The notes: generated by a model not told the origin, from the sequence alone. A stretch of 64,000 nucleotides of DNA from Endozoicomonas sp965198415 (GCA_965198415.1 CBDAPN010000032.1:1674001-1738000), one strand, 5' to 3'; shown: positions 44,864-53,664, counted from the first letter of the stretch. Made by a program: numbers and translations.

Positions 44864-46096
44864 ATGAACCCAATAGATGGAGAATTTTCGCTCATCAACC
44901 TTAATAATTATGAATGCAGATCTGGTAACCGCAAATATTCCAGCTGGCCGAAATCGGTTACACAATCAACATCAAAAAAACAGATGGTGTTAATTTTCCC
45001 TAAGGGAACAGCTCAAAATAGTGAAAGACCTGAAAATAATATCACCCAACATGAAGTTAATATCAGCGAGCCTGAAATTAACTTCATTAATGTTGCGGGT
45101 GTGAACGATGAAACTGACGGAGGTACACGAAAAAAGAAAAAATCCCTATCAACTAATGATTTGCCTGATTTATCCAGAAAAATAGAAATCAAGAAAGAAA
45201 ATATCAGAAGAATGGAATCATCGTTATTAGATGCTATTGAGAATGAAACCGAAGGCTTGTTCAGAGTGTCCGGTACTTTCAAAACAATAGATGATGCTGA
45301 GAAAAATTTTGAAGAGTTAGAATTGAGTGATGACTTCTTATGCAAATATCACAATACCGCCTGCCTATTCAAAAGGTTGCTTAAAAATCAGAATATATTC
45401 ACATCAAAAAACTTTTGTAGCTTGAAGAAGAAAATGCATAACACAATAAACAGTCCGTCTAAAGATCGGGATCTCAACACTGTCTTTAATAACTTCAAGG
45501 TTGACTTAAGCTTTAAACATAAAAATGAGTTCAACAATAATTTCGAGGCAATGAAGAACTGGCTTTTAGCCGAAAAAACAAAGTCAGTCGAACAACAACA
45601 TGAGGGAAACAAAGAGTTCAAGTATAAAACATTAGAGATTTTTATATCATTATTAGAGAATAGGGATGAGATCATTGCTAAAGCTAGAAAGTTTCATGAC
45701 AAGAAGCTGCCAAATATTGACGGAGGACTTACAAAAGCCTGCTTCAAAATAATGCAAGAAGCATTCTCAAAAGCGCCTGACACATCAAGTCAATCAACAG
45801 GTCTACAGATCCCCACAGCAAAGCAACGACTGTCTAAGTTTGAAGTTGCGAAACTATTTTCTCTGAGTGTTTTTGATTTAGACTGCAGTGTAAAAGCAAA
45901 AAATATTCAAGAAGAGTTTAAATTAAATCAACAATACGCAACGGCTATATTATTGCTAATCTTCTCTTGTCCTTCGGATAGCCCCTTCATTCCTGAATCG
46001 AGCGGCGAAAGCACTTCCAAGCCGAGATCAAGCGTTCGCAGAAGCTTAAGCAGGACTTTACTTAGAAAGCTAGAAAGGACGTTAACCGCAGAGTAA
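44864..46096 (+). CDS. orphan protein with a RhoGAP-like domain, candidate effector
   Basis: 410 residues. From about residue 125 the sequence follows the eukaryotic RhoGAP domain: ETEGLFRVSGTFKTIDDAEKNF holds the arginine-finger motif G-[IL]-F-R-x-S-G (Arg134), then YHNTACLFKRLLKN aligns with the A-x-L-L-K-x-x-L-R helix (Lys170 at the conserved Lys; Lys174 where Arg is usual). The central helices that follow are Lys/Asn-rich and more diverged. The N-terminal ~100 residues are polar, the last ~30 basic and Ser-rich (SSVRRSLSRTLLRKLERTL). No signal peptide. GGAG is seven bases before the ATG. RhoGAP domains switch off host Rho GTPases and are used by secreted toxins. Activity and secretion are inference; the AT-rich DNA and the dead tnpB next door suggest acquisition. 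Confidence 0.75.
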   Translation: MNPIDGEFSLINLNNYECRSGNRKYSSWPKSVTQSTSKKQMVLIFPKGTAQNSERPENNITQHEVNISEPEINFINVAGVNDETDGGTRKKKKSLSTNDLPDLSRKIEIKKENIRRMESSLLDAIENETEGLFRVSGTFKTIDDAEKNFEELELSDDFLCKYHNTACLFKRLLKNQNIFTSKNFCSLKKKMHNTINSPSKDRDLNTVFNNFKVDLSFKHKNEFNNNFEAMKNWLLAEKTKSVEQQHEGNKEFKYKTLEIFISLLENRDEIIAKARKFHDKKLPNIDGGLTKACFKIMQEAFSKAPDTSSQSTGLQIPTAKQRLSKFEVAKLFSLSVFDLDCSVKAKNIQEEFKLNQQYATAILLLIFSCPSDSPFIPESSGESTSKPRSSVRRSLSRTLLRKLERTLTAE

Positions 46097-46239
46097 TTAA
46101 TCACTATATGACTTGTTTCATCAAATATAATTGCCAAGGGTGCCTAAAAAATGCAACACATGGATAGTCATTTTTACGAGAGGGGGCTCTCTGGCCGCCT
46201 CCGTGTATTTATCTATTTATCAGCCTGACACTCCCTACT

Positions 46240-46756
46240 CTATCGTGCCCACTCCCGAATAGACTACGGCAGACTTTCATTAACAAACCCACAGCCAGAA
46301 CAACGCTTGGAGCTTGAGAATTCAGCCACAGCACAGGATGCCTTGTGGGCAGCCCGGCAATCGACTATTTTGGCGTGAAGACGGGCAACCCTGAGCCGTG
46401 CTTTCGCCCGATTGTTACGGCCTTTCTGCTTATTAGCCAGTTTGCGCTCATTTTGAACTTTGGATATTTTGCCCTACCAGCCCAGAAATTCTTAAATGCT
46501 TCCTGTTGATCTCTGAGTGTTTGTTGTAGGATGACACTGGATACATCAGCTAGAAATGGAAATTCTGTCTTGAGCGACACAAGCCGCTTTTTTGCCTCAA
46601 AATGGGAAATAATTGACCATCTTTGTAGTCGGCATCAGTGCAGAACCACAGCGTGTTGTTATAGACAAAACGGGCGTAACTAAACGACTGAGCTAAAAGA
46701 GTTTCCTGCTCAGGTGTTGGGTAGAATCCTTCTTTCCAGGCACGTTTTATTTTCAT
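46240..46756 (-). pseudogene. decayed TnpB (IS200/IS605 OrfB-type)
   Basis: Three pieces of a TnpB protein survive in different frames. The N-terminus is MKIKRAWKEGFYPTPEQETLL ... SYARFVYNNTLWF; then SLKTEFPFLADVSSVILQQTLRDQQEAFKNFW; then, after a deletion of the central catalytic region, RKLANKQKGRNNRAKARLRVARLHAKI and the first zinc-finger half SSSKRCSGCGFVNESLP, ending in a premature stop at 46240-46242. Intact relatives are about 370-400 residues; under half is left and RuvC motifs are missing, so it is inactive. No TnpA is nearby. It marks an old mobile-element visit at the right border of the accessory block. Confidence 0.85.
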
Positions 46757-46946
46757 GTGGCGAATATTACACAAACACTAAATACCTGTACCAACCCCTG
46801 AAGGCTCCATCTCAGGTTCTGGCGTTTCCCGGTAATGCTTCACTACCGCAGTAATGCGGCTCTGACCCAGCTGATTACCACTCTTAAAGGGCGGCAAACT
46901 TCGGTATCTGCAGCGCTCTCCAACTACAGTCTTACTAACCGGTAAA

Positions 46947-48152
46947 ATGAACAAAAAAGAACAATTATTGCTAATTCTTACCCTTGGTGCTCTCACCGCC
47001 CTTGGCCCTTTAGCAATTGACCTTTATCTGCCTGCAATACCCGCCATTGCCAAGAGCATGGGCGAGCCTCTGAGCAGGATTCAATACACTCTGAGCGCCT
47101 ACACCATAGGCTTTGCTGTCAGCCAGTTGATATACGGACCACTATCTGATCGCTTTGGTCGTCGGGCCGTGATGTTTCCCGGTATTCTATTTTTCACTCT
47201 CACCAGCTTGCTGGCGTCTTTATGCACCAATGCTAACGAGCTGATCATTGTGAGAGTTCTCCAGTCCAGTGCGGCGGCGGCCATAATGGTCACTATACCG
47301 GCAATGATTCGTGACCTGTTCCCCAAAGAAGAGGTCGCCAAAGTACTTTCATCCATCATTGTGGTAATGACGGTTGCGCCTCTGGTTGCCCCGATACTCG
47401 GCGGTCAAATTCTGCTATTTGCCAACTGGCAGGCTCTGTTCATCGTGCTGGGAGCAACCAGCGGGCTCCTCATGATTCTGGCTGTTTTGCGGGTTCAAGA
47501 GACACTAAAAACGTCCGACCGCCTGATAGTCCCCCTCTCACAGCTGGCACTTAATTACAGGAACATTTTGCGCAATCGCGAAGCCATCGGCTGTATTCTC
47601 TGCCATGCTTTTTTCTTTGGCGGGATGTTTGCTTTTATAACAGGCTCACCTTTTGTCTACATTGAATTGTTCAATATCTCCGCTCAGGATTATGGCCTGT
47701 TGTTTGCCGTTAATATTCTGGCGATGATTCTGACCAATATGATCAACATCCGTCTGGTGGGGTGTTTTGATTTACCCGTTATTTTACGTATGGGCAGCTT
47801 GATAGCGGCCGCTGCTGCTTTGATTTTGCTGTTTAATGCATTTACCGGTAACGGTGGTTTGGCGGGGCTGATGATTCCGATTGCGCTGTACATTGCCTGT
47901 ATTGGCTTTACCGGCCCGAACTCCAACGCTCTGGCACTGGCGCACTTTCCAAAGTCCGCAGGCTCTGCAAATGCTCTGGCAGGAGCACTGCGCTTTGTTT
48001 TTGCTGGCGTCGCTTCGGCTTTGGTGGGACACCTGCATGATGGCACTGCAATGCCTATGGCCACGGTAATGGCTGGGTGCGGATTGCTCTCTGTGGTGGC
48101 GTTTATGCTTTCCGGATGTACAAAAAAGAAGAAAGAACCCGTTTGTTGTTAA
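46947..48152 (+). CDS. Bcr/CflA family drug-resistance MFS transporter
   Basis: 401 residues and 12 predicted membrane helices. Features of the Bcr/CflA group: LGALTALGPLAIDLYLPAIP in helix 1, YGPLSDRFGRRAVM in the 2-3 loop, and LGGQILLFANWQALF. These carriers export small compounds such as bicyclomycin or chloramphenicol-like molecules with proton antiport; the substrate here is unknown. The ATG has only a weak ribosome site. It ends 51 bases before epd. Confidence 0.92.
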   Translation: MNKKEQLLLILTLGALTALGPLAIDLYLPAIPAIAKSMGEPLSRIQYTLSAYTIGFAVSQLIYGPLSDRFGRRAVMFPGILFFTLTSLLASLCTNANELIIVRVLQSSAAAAIMVTIPAMIRDLFPKEEVAKVLSSIIVVMTVAPLVAPILGGQILLFANWQALFIVLGATSGLLMILAVLRVQETLKTSDRLIVPLSQLALNYRNILRNREAIGCILCHAFFFGGMFAFITGSPFVYIELFNISAQDYGLLFAVNILAMILTNMINIRLVGCFDLPVILRMGSLIAAAAALILLFNAFTGNGGLAGLMIPIALYIACIGFTGPNSNALALAHFPKSAGSANALAGALRFVFAGVASALVGHLHDGTAMPMATVMAGCGLLSVVAFMLSGCTKKKKEPVCC

Positions 48153-48203
48153 CAGATCACACTATATACTGCCCCCACCAAACACCAGCAGGGTTAGCGC
48201 ATC

Positions 48204-49238
48204 ATGGCATACAGAGTTGCTATTAACGGATATGGCCGTATTGGTCAGTGCGTTCTTCGTGCACTCTATGAGAACGGTTACCGAAACCATCCGCACAAGG
48301 CGATTGAAGTGGTCGCCATTAATGAGCTGGCCAGTATTGAAACTCTGGCCTATCTGACTCGCTACGATACCAGCCATGGTCGCTTTCCCCACCCAGTTGG
48401 CATTGATGGCACGCATTTGTTGGTGGCGGGTGATCGTATTGCAACGTTTAATGAGCCATCACCTCTGCAGCTAAACTGGGAGGATCTTAATATTGACCTG
48501 CTGCTGGAATGCTCCGGCTCCTTCAGTGACCGTGATACCGCTAAGGAGTATCTGCACAGCGGCGCTTCCCGACTGTTATTTTCCCAGCCTGCAAAGCCCG
48601 ATGTTGATGCAACGGTTGTTTATGGCATCAATGAAGAAACCCTGAGTAGTGAGCATCGCATTGTTTCAAGCGCATCGTGCACCACCAACTGCATTGTTCC
48701 TGTGCTCAAAACCTTAAACGATGCACTGGGCATTCAGTACGGCAACATGACGACAATCCACTCCGCCATGAACGACCAGCCGGTCATTGATGCCTACCAC
48801 CACAACGACCTACGCCTGACCCGCAGTGCCTTACAGTCGATCATTCCGGTGGACACCGCACTGGCAAAAGGTATAAACCGACTACTGCCTGAGCTAAAAG
48901 GGCGCTTTACAACCAGTGCTGTGCGAGTGCCGACGATTAATGTTTCCTGCATTGATTTGACCGTTCAGGTTGGCAGGGATACGTCTGCACAAGAAGTTAA
49001 CGAGATTCTGCAACAAGCAACTTGCAACCGCCTGGAAGGAATACTCGGGTTTTCTAACGAACCCCACGCCTCTGTTGACTTTAATCACGACAAACGCTCA
49101 TGCATCGTCGATGGCACACAGACGCAAGTTTCGGCCCAGCGCTTAGTGCGGCTGCTTTGCTGGTTCGATAACGAATGGGGGTTCGCTAACCGCATGCTGG
49201 ATGTATCACACTACTGGCTAAGCAAGGCTGTCTCGTAA
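48204..49238 (+). CDS. epd: D-erythrose-4-phosphate dehydrogenase
   Basis: 344 residues of the GAPDH superfamily. The catalytic Cys lies in SSASCTTNC near residue 157. The segments SMNDQPVIDAYH (in relatives AMNDQPVIDAYH) and ASVDFNHDKRSCIVDGTQTQV distinguish Epd from glycolytic GAPDH. It oxidises erythrose-4-phosphate to 4-phosphoerythronate for pyridoxal phosphate synthesis. AGGG is at the right distance before the ATG. In Pseudomonas epd lies close to tkt and is followed by pgk; here it is 11 kb from tkt and pgk is missing from its downstream side, replaced by an orphan. Confidence 0.93.
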   Translation: MAYRVAINGYGRIGQCVLRALYENGYRNHPHKAIEVVAINELASIETLAYLTRYDTSHGRFPHPVGIDGTHLLVAGDRIATFNEPSPLQLNWEDLNIDLLLECSGSFSDRDTAKEYLHSGASRLLFSQPAKPDVDATVVYGINEETLSSEHRIVSSASCTTNCIVPVLKTLNDALGIQYGNMTTIHSAMNDQPVIDAYHHNDLRLTRSALQSIIPVDTALAKGINRLLPELKGRFTTSAVRVPTINVSCIDLTVQVGRDTSAQEVNEILQQATCNRLEGILGFSNEPHASVDFNHDKRSCIVDGTQTQVSAQRLVRLLCWFDNEWGFANRMLDVSHYWLSKAVS

Positions 49239-49249
49239 AGCCTCCTTGC

Positions 49250-50113
49250 TCACGCCGGCTGTGGGGCTTCTGTTTGCACTGCTGCATTGGCTTGAGTGTA
49301 GCGGCTCACCAGTACAGGGCCTTTAACTTGTTGACCAGCTACCGGCGCTGCTTCAGGTTTAGGTGCTTCCTCTACTTTCTTGCTTTCCAGTTTCTTGACC
49401 ACTGATGCCGGTAGCGCGGCTTTTACCAGCCGGGGGACCTCTTTGACCATGTCGCGGATCGTCAGGAAATAGGCCTTGACGATGTCTTTTAGAGAACAAA
49501 GCACGTTAACAAACCTGTCGAGCACCTCCTTTTTGGCCTGAACCCGATCAATGGTTTTGTTAATGTAGCCGTGTAACAGGTTATTCAGTTGCAGCAGATC
49601 AGAGGCGGCCCAAAAACGTTCCGCAGCATTTGATATTTTCGATTCACCCCGCTTACCGAACTCGTAAGCCACCAAACAGGTACGCAAAATCGAATAAATC
49701 AGTACCCCGATGTTGAACATTAAAAATGTGGGTGACAGTGCAGCTACTTTTACAATGCAAGCCAAAGCACCCACAACCGTAGCGGCACTTTTGAGGAACG
49801 AGGAAGAGTTGACTTTAATAGCGCCATCAATGCAATACTCGCTCAGGCTTTTAGTCCTGTTACTGTTAGGGAAAGTTTTAAGATATTTTAAAGCACCATA
49901 AACCCCACCGCCTACGGCACCCACTGCTGCCACTACGTTATAACCAACAAAATAACCAATCTTTCCAATAGATAATATGAACTTGCAATGATGGAAAGTG
50001 GTATCAAGTAAGCCGTTGGCAATAGGGCTTTTTTTTCGCTCTTCAACTGTGATTTTTTGGTACCGCTGGTTTGGGTAGTCAAGCATAGACTCTAAGGATG
50101 TTTTGGTATCCAT
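49250..50113 (-). CDS. orphan protein with hydrophobic hairpins and a Pro/Ala tail
   Basis: 287 residues, no recognised family. After a polar start come three hydrophobic segments: about residues 50-78 (GYFVGYNVVAAVGAVGGGVYGAL), 108-128 (ATVVGALACIVKVAAL) and 130-152 (FLMFNIGVLIYSILRTCLVAYEF). Residues 160-240 are helical and amphipathic, and the last ~45 are rich in Pro, Ala, Glu and Gln, like a flexible linker. No signal peptide. The ATG at 50113 has only a distant AAGG. It is convergent with epd, 11 bases away, in the place where pgk is usually found. A membrane-associated effector is possible; nothing seen proves it. Confidence 0.72.
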   Translation of the reverse strand: MDTKTSLESMLDYPNQRYQKITVEERKKSPIANGLLDTTFHHCKFILSIGKIGYFVGYNVVAAVGAVGGGVYGALKYLKTFPNSNRTKSLSEYCIDGAIKVNSSSFLKSAATVVGALACIVKVAALSPTFLMFNIGVLIYSILRTCLVAYEFGKRGESKISNAAERFWAASDLLQLNNLLHGYINKTIDRVQAKKEVLDRFVNVLCSLKDIVKAYFLTIRDMVKEVPRLVKAALPASVVKKLESKKVEEAPKPEAAPVAGQQVKGPVLVSRYTQANAAVQTEAPQPA

Positions 50114-50640
50114 AATAAATTTTTAACCTTACCTGAAATTCGTTGTTCCTTTTGACCGCAGTGAAGAGAAAATGTTCCGATATATTTTATTTCGGTAAAG
50201 TTTTTTGATTGCGCTAATACTGCAAACAAACTTTGTCTGACGATAATTAACCCTTATGACAACAGACGCACGCTTTATGTATAAGAAATTATTCTGGTGA
50301 TAAAGGGTCAAAAACAGGATTTTAACGGCGGGAACTTTGTTAAATAACGTATGGCTATGAAGTGCCCGACGCAGATAAGCTGCCATTTGGCAAAGGTTCC
50401 CATTTGATTTGCGGGTTATCAGCCAACGGCTTGCTTATTAGAACTGGTGAAAGTTTAAAGCCCATGATACGAAACATTGTATTATTCATTGGCTTACTGC
50501 CCAATGATTATGTCAACGCAAAGTGGGTCTGGCTAATCCCACCTTTCAAAAAGAGTGATAAAGTCGTTCTGGCTAGTTGGGCTGCACCTTCCATAGCGCC
50601 TGCCCATGTAACCAAAATAGAGTTTTACATGATAAGCGTC
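50114..50640. other. 527-bp spacer with a doubtful open frame
   Basis: AT-rich spacer between the orphan and the lipase-foldase gene. A 99-codon GTG-initiated frame (50362-50661, plus strand) lacks a ribosome site and family likeness and runs into the foldase 3' end; not called. A GGAACTT at 50331 has no fitting -10. No terminator for the lipase operon was recognised. Confidence 0.4.
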
Positions 50641-51660
50641 TTAACGTTTTTCATAGGCTAGCATGCGTAAGCGCTCTTTATTGTTGAAACGACTGTTTTT
50701 GATCGCTTCTATCTGCTTTGCTTTTTCTTCGGCGCTAATTCCACTGTGGTCGAGAATCTCCTGCCGGGCGCTCAGGTATTCCTCAACACGCTTTTGCCAT
50801 TGTGCTCGCTGGTCATCCAATTCTTGAAACCTTTGTGCAGCCTCTACTCCAAGCGCCTCAGTGCGAAATTGGAATACTTCGTGATCATCAGCACCAGAGG
50901 CTCGCAATTGCTCAACCTGTTGCTTGATTTCCTTCATGCGCTGTGTGTGGGCCTCTTTTCTCTGCAACCTTTCAGGCTGTTGCGATTTAAGATCAACCAG
51001 AGCCTCCTCTTTTTGCCCGGCGTCGAGGGTGTGGTCGGATAAAATCAACAACCGCTGCAAGGTGTAGTCATCAAGCGCATCAGACTGACCAAAGAAAACC
51101 TCAACAACCTCTGGAGAGAGAAACCGGTCGCGCAGCTCCCGCTGGGCAGTCAGTTGTTCCGCCAGTTGGCTAAGGTTGTTGCTGGAGATATTACCAGCGA
51201 AATAAGCAGGATCAGCCAGCGCTTCTTTAAAATCCAAATACTGCTGCAGTATTAATTCAGCTTGCGCCAGAGCGTCGCCGGTTAGTGTTTTTCCAAGGTA
51301 TTCTTTAATGCGCATTTGAATAAGTGATGGGTCTTCTGCGGCATTGCCCGATAAGAAAAAATCAAAAACCCGTTTCAGGTCTTGCGTGATCAAGAGATTG
51401 TCATACTCATCTTGCAAAACGACCTGATTAAGCTCTGTACCATAAAAGCCTTCAGCCAATGGCCCGTATTCAGAGGTGTAGCCTAATATCGGCTTGGTGC
51501 TGACGCCATCGGTTATTACCCCAGACTGAGTAACGCTGGGTATTTGGCTGCTGTCGTCACTAGGTGAAGACATTACGCCAAAAAACACTGCCAACAGTAC
51601 GATGATTGAAAAGATACCCACGTATCGCTTGTGCACATAAACCATATAATGCCTATTCAT
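50641..51660 (-). CDS. lifO: lipase-specific foldase (lipase chaperone)
   Basis: About 339 residues. One N-terminal membrane anchor (YVGIFSIIVLLAVFFGVM) is followed by a Ser/Pro/Thr-rich linker and a long, charged helical domain that would embrace the lipase in the periplasm. The foldase motif R-x-x-F-D-x-x-x-S is present as LKRVFDFFLSG near residue 100 (usually RxxFDY). The gene starts 39 bases after the lipase gene on the same strand, the standard lipA-lif operon. Three start codons are possible: TTG 51678, ATG 51660 and ATG 51645; the last has AGG eight bases before it. Confidence 0.88.
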   Translation of the reverse strand: MNRHYMVYVHKRYVGIFSIIVLLAVFFGVMSSPSDDSSQIPSVTQSGVITDGVSTKPILGYTSEYGPLAEGFYGTELNQVVLQDEYDNLLITQDLKRVFDFFLSGNAAEDPSLIQMRIKEYLGKTLTGDALAQAELILQQYLDFKEALADPAYFAGNISSNNLSQLAEQLTAQRELRDRFLSPEVVEVFFGQSDALDDYTLQRLLILSDHTLDAGQKEEALVDLKSQQPERLQRKEAHTQRMKEIKQQVEQLRASGADDHEVFQFRTEALGVEAAQRFQELDDQRAQWQKRVEEYLSARQEILDHSGISAEEKAKQIEAIKNSRFNNKERLRMLAYEKR

Positions 51661-51698
51661 TGAAAGCGGCAGAGCCAAAGCTAGCCCTGCCTTTCTTG

Positions 51699-52640
51699 TT
51701 ATAATCCCAGACCTTTCAAACGAACTGCGTGGTTTTTAAACAGCGTCAGTGGATTGGTTTCAAACAGATTTACGACACCAAACAGGTGGTTGATGGCATC
51801 CACATGGTTCATGTTGTAATCAGTGCCCAAAACATTGCCCCAGTGTTGATCGCAACGCTCTACGAGGCCGTCGTTGGCGTCTTTAATAGTGGCACCAGTA
51901 ATGGCCAGAAATGCATCAGTTGGGTCAAGAACATTGGTGACCACCTGATCGCCACCCCAGGAAAAGTAATGCACGCCATTGACGAATTGCTCTCCTTCGC
52001 CGCATCGTGCGGTGGGAGCGCCATCTGGGAAGCGTTTGTTAAACTCGGCGGCGCCGGCTGAAGTCAGAAAGGTAACGCTGGACAGCGCATCTTGTGCATA
52101 ATCAGGGTTGCCAGCCAGCGTATCAATTGCGGTACCCAAAGCATTCAGGGTTTTCTCAAGCAGAGATTCTACAGCACCGTCGTATGGAACCAGACCGCGG
52201 GCAACGTCGGCAAAGTCTGAACCAAAATTTACTGCGTTGATAGTGGTGGCTGAAGCCACTAACTCCGGCGCTACACCGGCAGCATAGCGAACGGTTGGAC
52301 CACCGAGACTATGACCAATAAGATTGAATTTCTTGGCACCCGTTTGCGCTTGCAGTTCTTGCAGGTATTTTACCAGCTCCTCACCTCGAACATAGGCATC
52401 ATTCCACGCCTGTATATTGGGGACGAATACCTTTGCCCCACGGCTTTCAAGGGCGCTGGCAACACCGTAAAAGTAGTTAATACCCAAAATGGAGTCGAAC
52501 CCTGAAACGCCATGCACCATGACCAGCGGGTATTTGGTTTGATAAAGCTTGCAATCCATCGGCCATACACACAGGGCGCTGGCTCGAGTACTAACGAGCA
52601 GAAAGGTCAGTAAAACCAGAGTTTTTTGAATTATTTTCAT
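51699..52640 (-). CDS. lipA: secreted triacylglycerol lipase, family I
   Basis: 313 residues with a Sec signal peptide (cleavage likely after ASA at ~22). The mature enzyme is an alpha/beta hydrolase: oxyanion loop YPLVMVHGVSGFDS, nucleophile Ser111 in GHSLGG, likely catalytic Asp257 in DANDGLVE and His279 in MNHVDAINH. Two cysteines (GARCGEGEQ region and ERCDQHW) would form the conserved disulfide. It belongs with the Pseudomonas/Burkholderia lipases that need a foldase, which is the next gene, and that leave the cell by type II secretion. It hydrolyses long-chain triglycerides; the fatty-acid genes elsewhere in the window could use the products. Confidence 0.94.
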   Translation of the reverse strand: MKIIQKTLVLLTFLLVSTRASALCVWPMDCKLYQTKYPLVMVHGVSGFDSILGINYFYGVASALESRGAKVFVPNIQAWNDAYVRGEELVKYLQELQAQTGAKKFNLIGHSLGGPTVRYAAGVAPELVASATTINAVNFGSDFADVARGLVPYDGAVESLLEKTLNALGTAIDTLAGNPDYAQDALSSVTFLTSAGAAEFNKRFPDGAPTARCGEGEQFVNGVHYFSWGGDQVVTNVLDPTDAFLAITGATIKDANDGLVERCDQHWGNVLGTDYNMNHVDAINHLFGVVNLFETNPLTLFKNHAVRLKGLGL

Positions 52641-53172
52641 AATGTGTCCATTAGTTATTTTTAAGAATCACAACAGTACAGCCTTGCTCTGTTGGTCAAA
52701 CGCCAATAAATGCCTTGTTTCTCTTTTGCCTAGCTGTCAGCAAGGCAGCCAGCAAAAAAAGGCAACACAGTTATTGGGAAGCTGGATTATAAATGAACTC
52801 TGTACACTTTATGTACAATGAAACGCATTAAAAATGAGCAATGAGCAAAGTAAATCGCGCCACCCTCCCTTCCATAGGGTGGCGATTCTGGTATTAGCGT
52901 TTCTCTGTCCTTGCGGGAGAACTTAAACACCAGCCTTAACCTGACCTGCATCGCTATTCAAAAGACTTTGTGAAGAGTTTGCCACTATGCACAGCAAAGG
53001 CTGTTTGCTGTGTCCTATGGGTTTGTGAAACAATGCATTACATTAAATAGTTTGAGTAGTCACCAAACACGCTTGTTGACTTCCGCTGAATGATAGCTTT
53101 CCTGACTATGTAAGCCATGGTTTTATTCTGCGTTGCAGGTCACAGCGAGTGACTCCTAAGGTAGCCATATAC
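52641..53172. other. 532-bp divergent spacer lipA / rppH
   Basis: Two structured elements lie here: the inverted repeat TGTACA-N5-TGTACA at 52801-52817, 160 bases upstream of the lipase gene and possibly an operator, and a perfect nine-base hairpin CGCCACCCT / AGGGTGGCG at 52858-52884 without a T-run. No reading frame was recognised. Confidence 0.5.
52801..52817. promoter_or_regulatory. inverted repeat TGTACA-N5-TGTACA, possible operator
   Basis: Each half is itself palindromic and the two are 11 bases apart centre to centre, about one helix turn, as expected for a dimeric regulator. It sits 160 bases upstream of lipA. The binding protein is unknown. Confidence 0.35.
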
Positions 53173-53664
53173 GTGATTGACATCGACGGATTCAGGCCAA
53201 ATGTTGGCATTATCCTAGCGAATCATCACGGTCAGGTATTGTGGGCCCGGCGCATCAGGCAAGACGCCTGGCAGTTTCCCCAAGGCGGTATCAATGATGG
53301 GGAAGCGCCGGAAGATACGATGTACAGAGAGCTGTACGAGGAGATTGGTCTTCGCTGCGAAGATGTAGAAATCCTTGGCTGCACCCGGGGCTGGCTTCGT
53401 TATCGCCTCCCCAGACGGCTAGTCCGCAGGGATCAGCAACCTCTGTGTATTGGGCAGAAACAGAAATGGTTTTTGCTGCAGCTGCTTAGCAATGATGACC
53501 GTATCCGCATGGACCAGACCGGTTCACCGGAGTTTGATGGATGGCGCTGGGTAAGTTACTGGTACCCCCTGGGCCAGGTGGTTTCATTTAAGCGAGAAGT
53601 TTACCGCAGGGCTTTAAAGGAGCTCGCCCCAAGAGTTGGCAAGTTACAAGCAAACGTCCCTTAA
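53173..53664 (+). CDS. rppH: RNA pyrophosphohydrolase
   Basis: 163 residues. The beginning IDIDGFRPNVGIIL matches RppH proteins (IDDDGYRPNVGI), so the GTG at 53173 is preferred over a GTG eight codons upstream; AAGG lies 11 bases before it. The Nudix box GGINDGEAPEDTMYRELYEEIGL is complete. RppH removes pyrophosphate from 5' triphosphate RNA and so starts mRNA decay. It is followed by ptsP after 47 bases, a conserved pair, with a long inverted repeat over the gene junction. Confidence 0.95.
   Translation: MIDIDGFRPNVGIILANHHGQVLWARRIRQDAWQFPQGGINDGEAPEDTMYRELYEEIGLRCEDVEILGCTRGWLRYRLPRRLVRRDQQPLCIGQKQKWFLLQLLSNDDRIRMDQTGSPEFDGWRWVSYWYPLGQVVSFKREVYRRALKELAPRVGKLQANVP

Noticed and set aside
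50331..50337. GGAACTT resembling a sigma-E -35
   Set aside because: The bases 16-17 further on (around 50354) do not form an acceptable -10, and no terminator or gene follows closely.
50362..50661. 99-codon GTG-initiated frame on the plus strand
   Set aside because: No ribosome site, no recognised motif, runs into the 3' end of the lipase foldase gene.
53149..53172. Eight-codon upstream start of rppH
   Set aside because: RppH homology begins exactly at the GTG 53173; the extra residues match nothing in the family.
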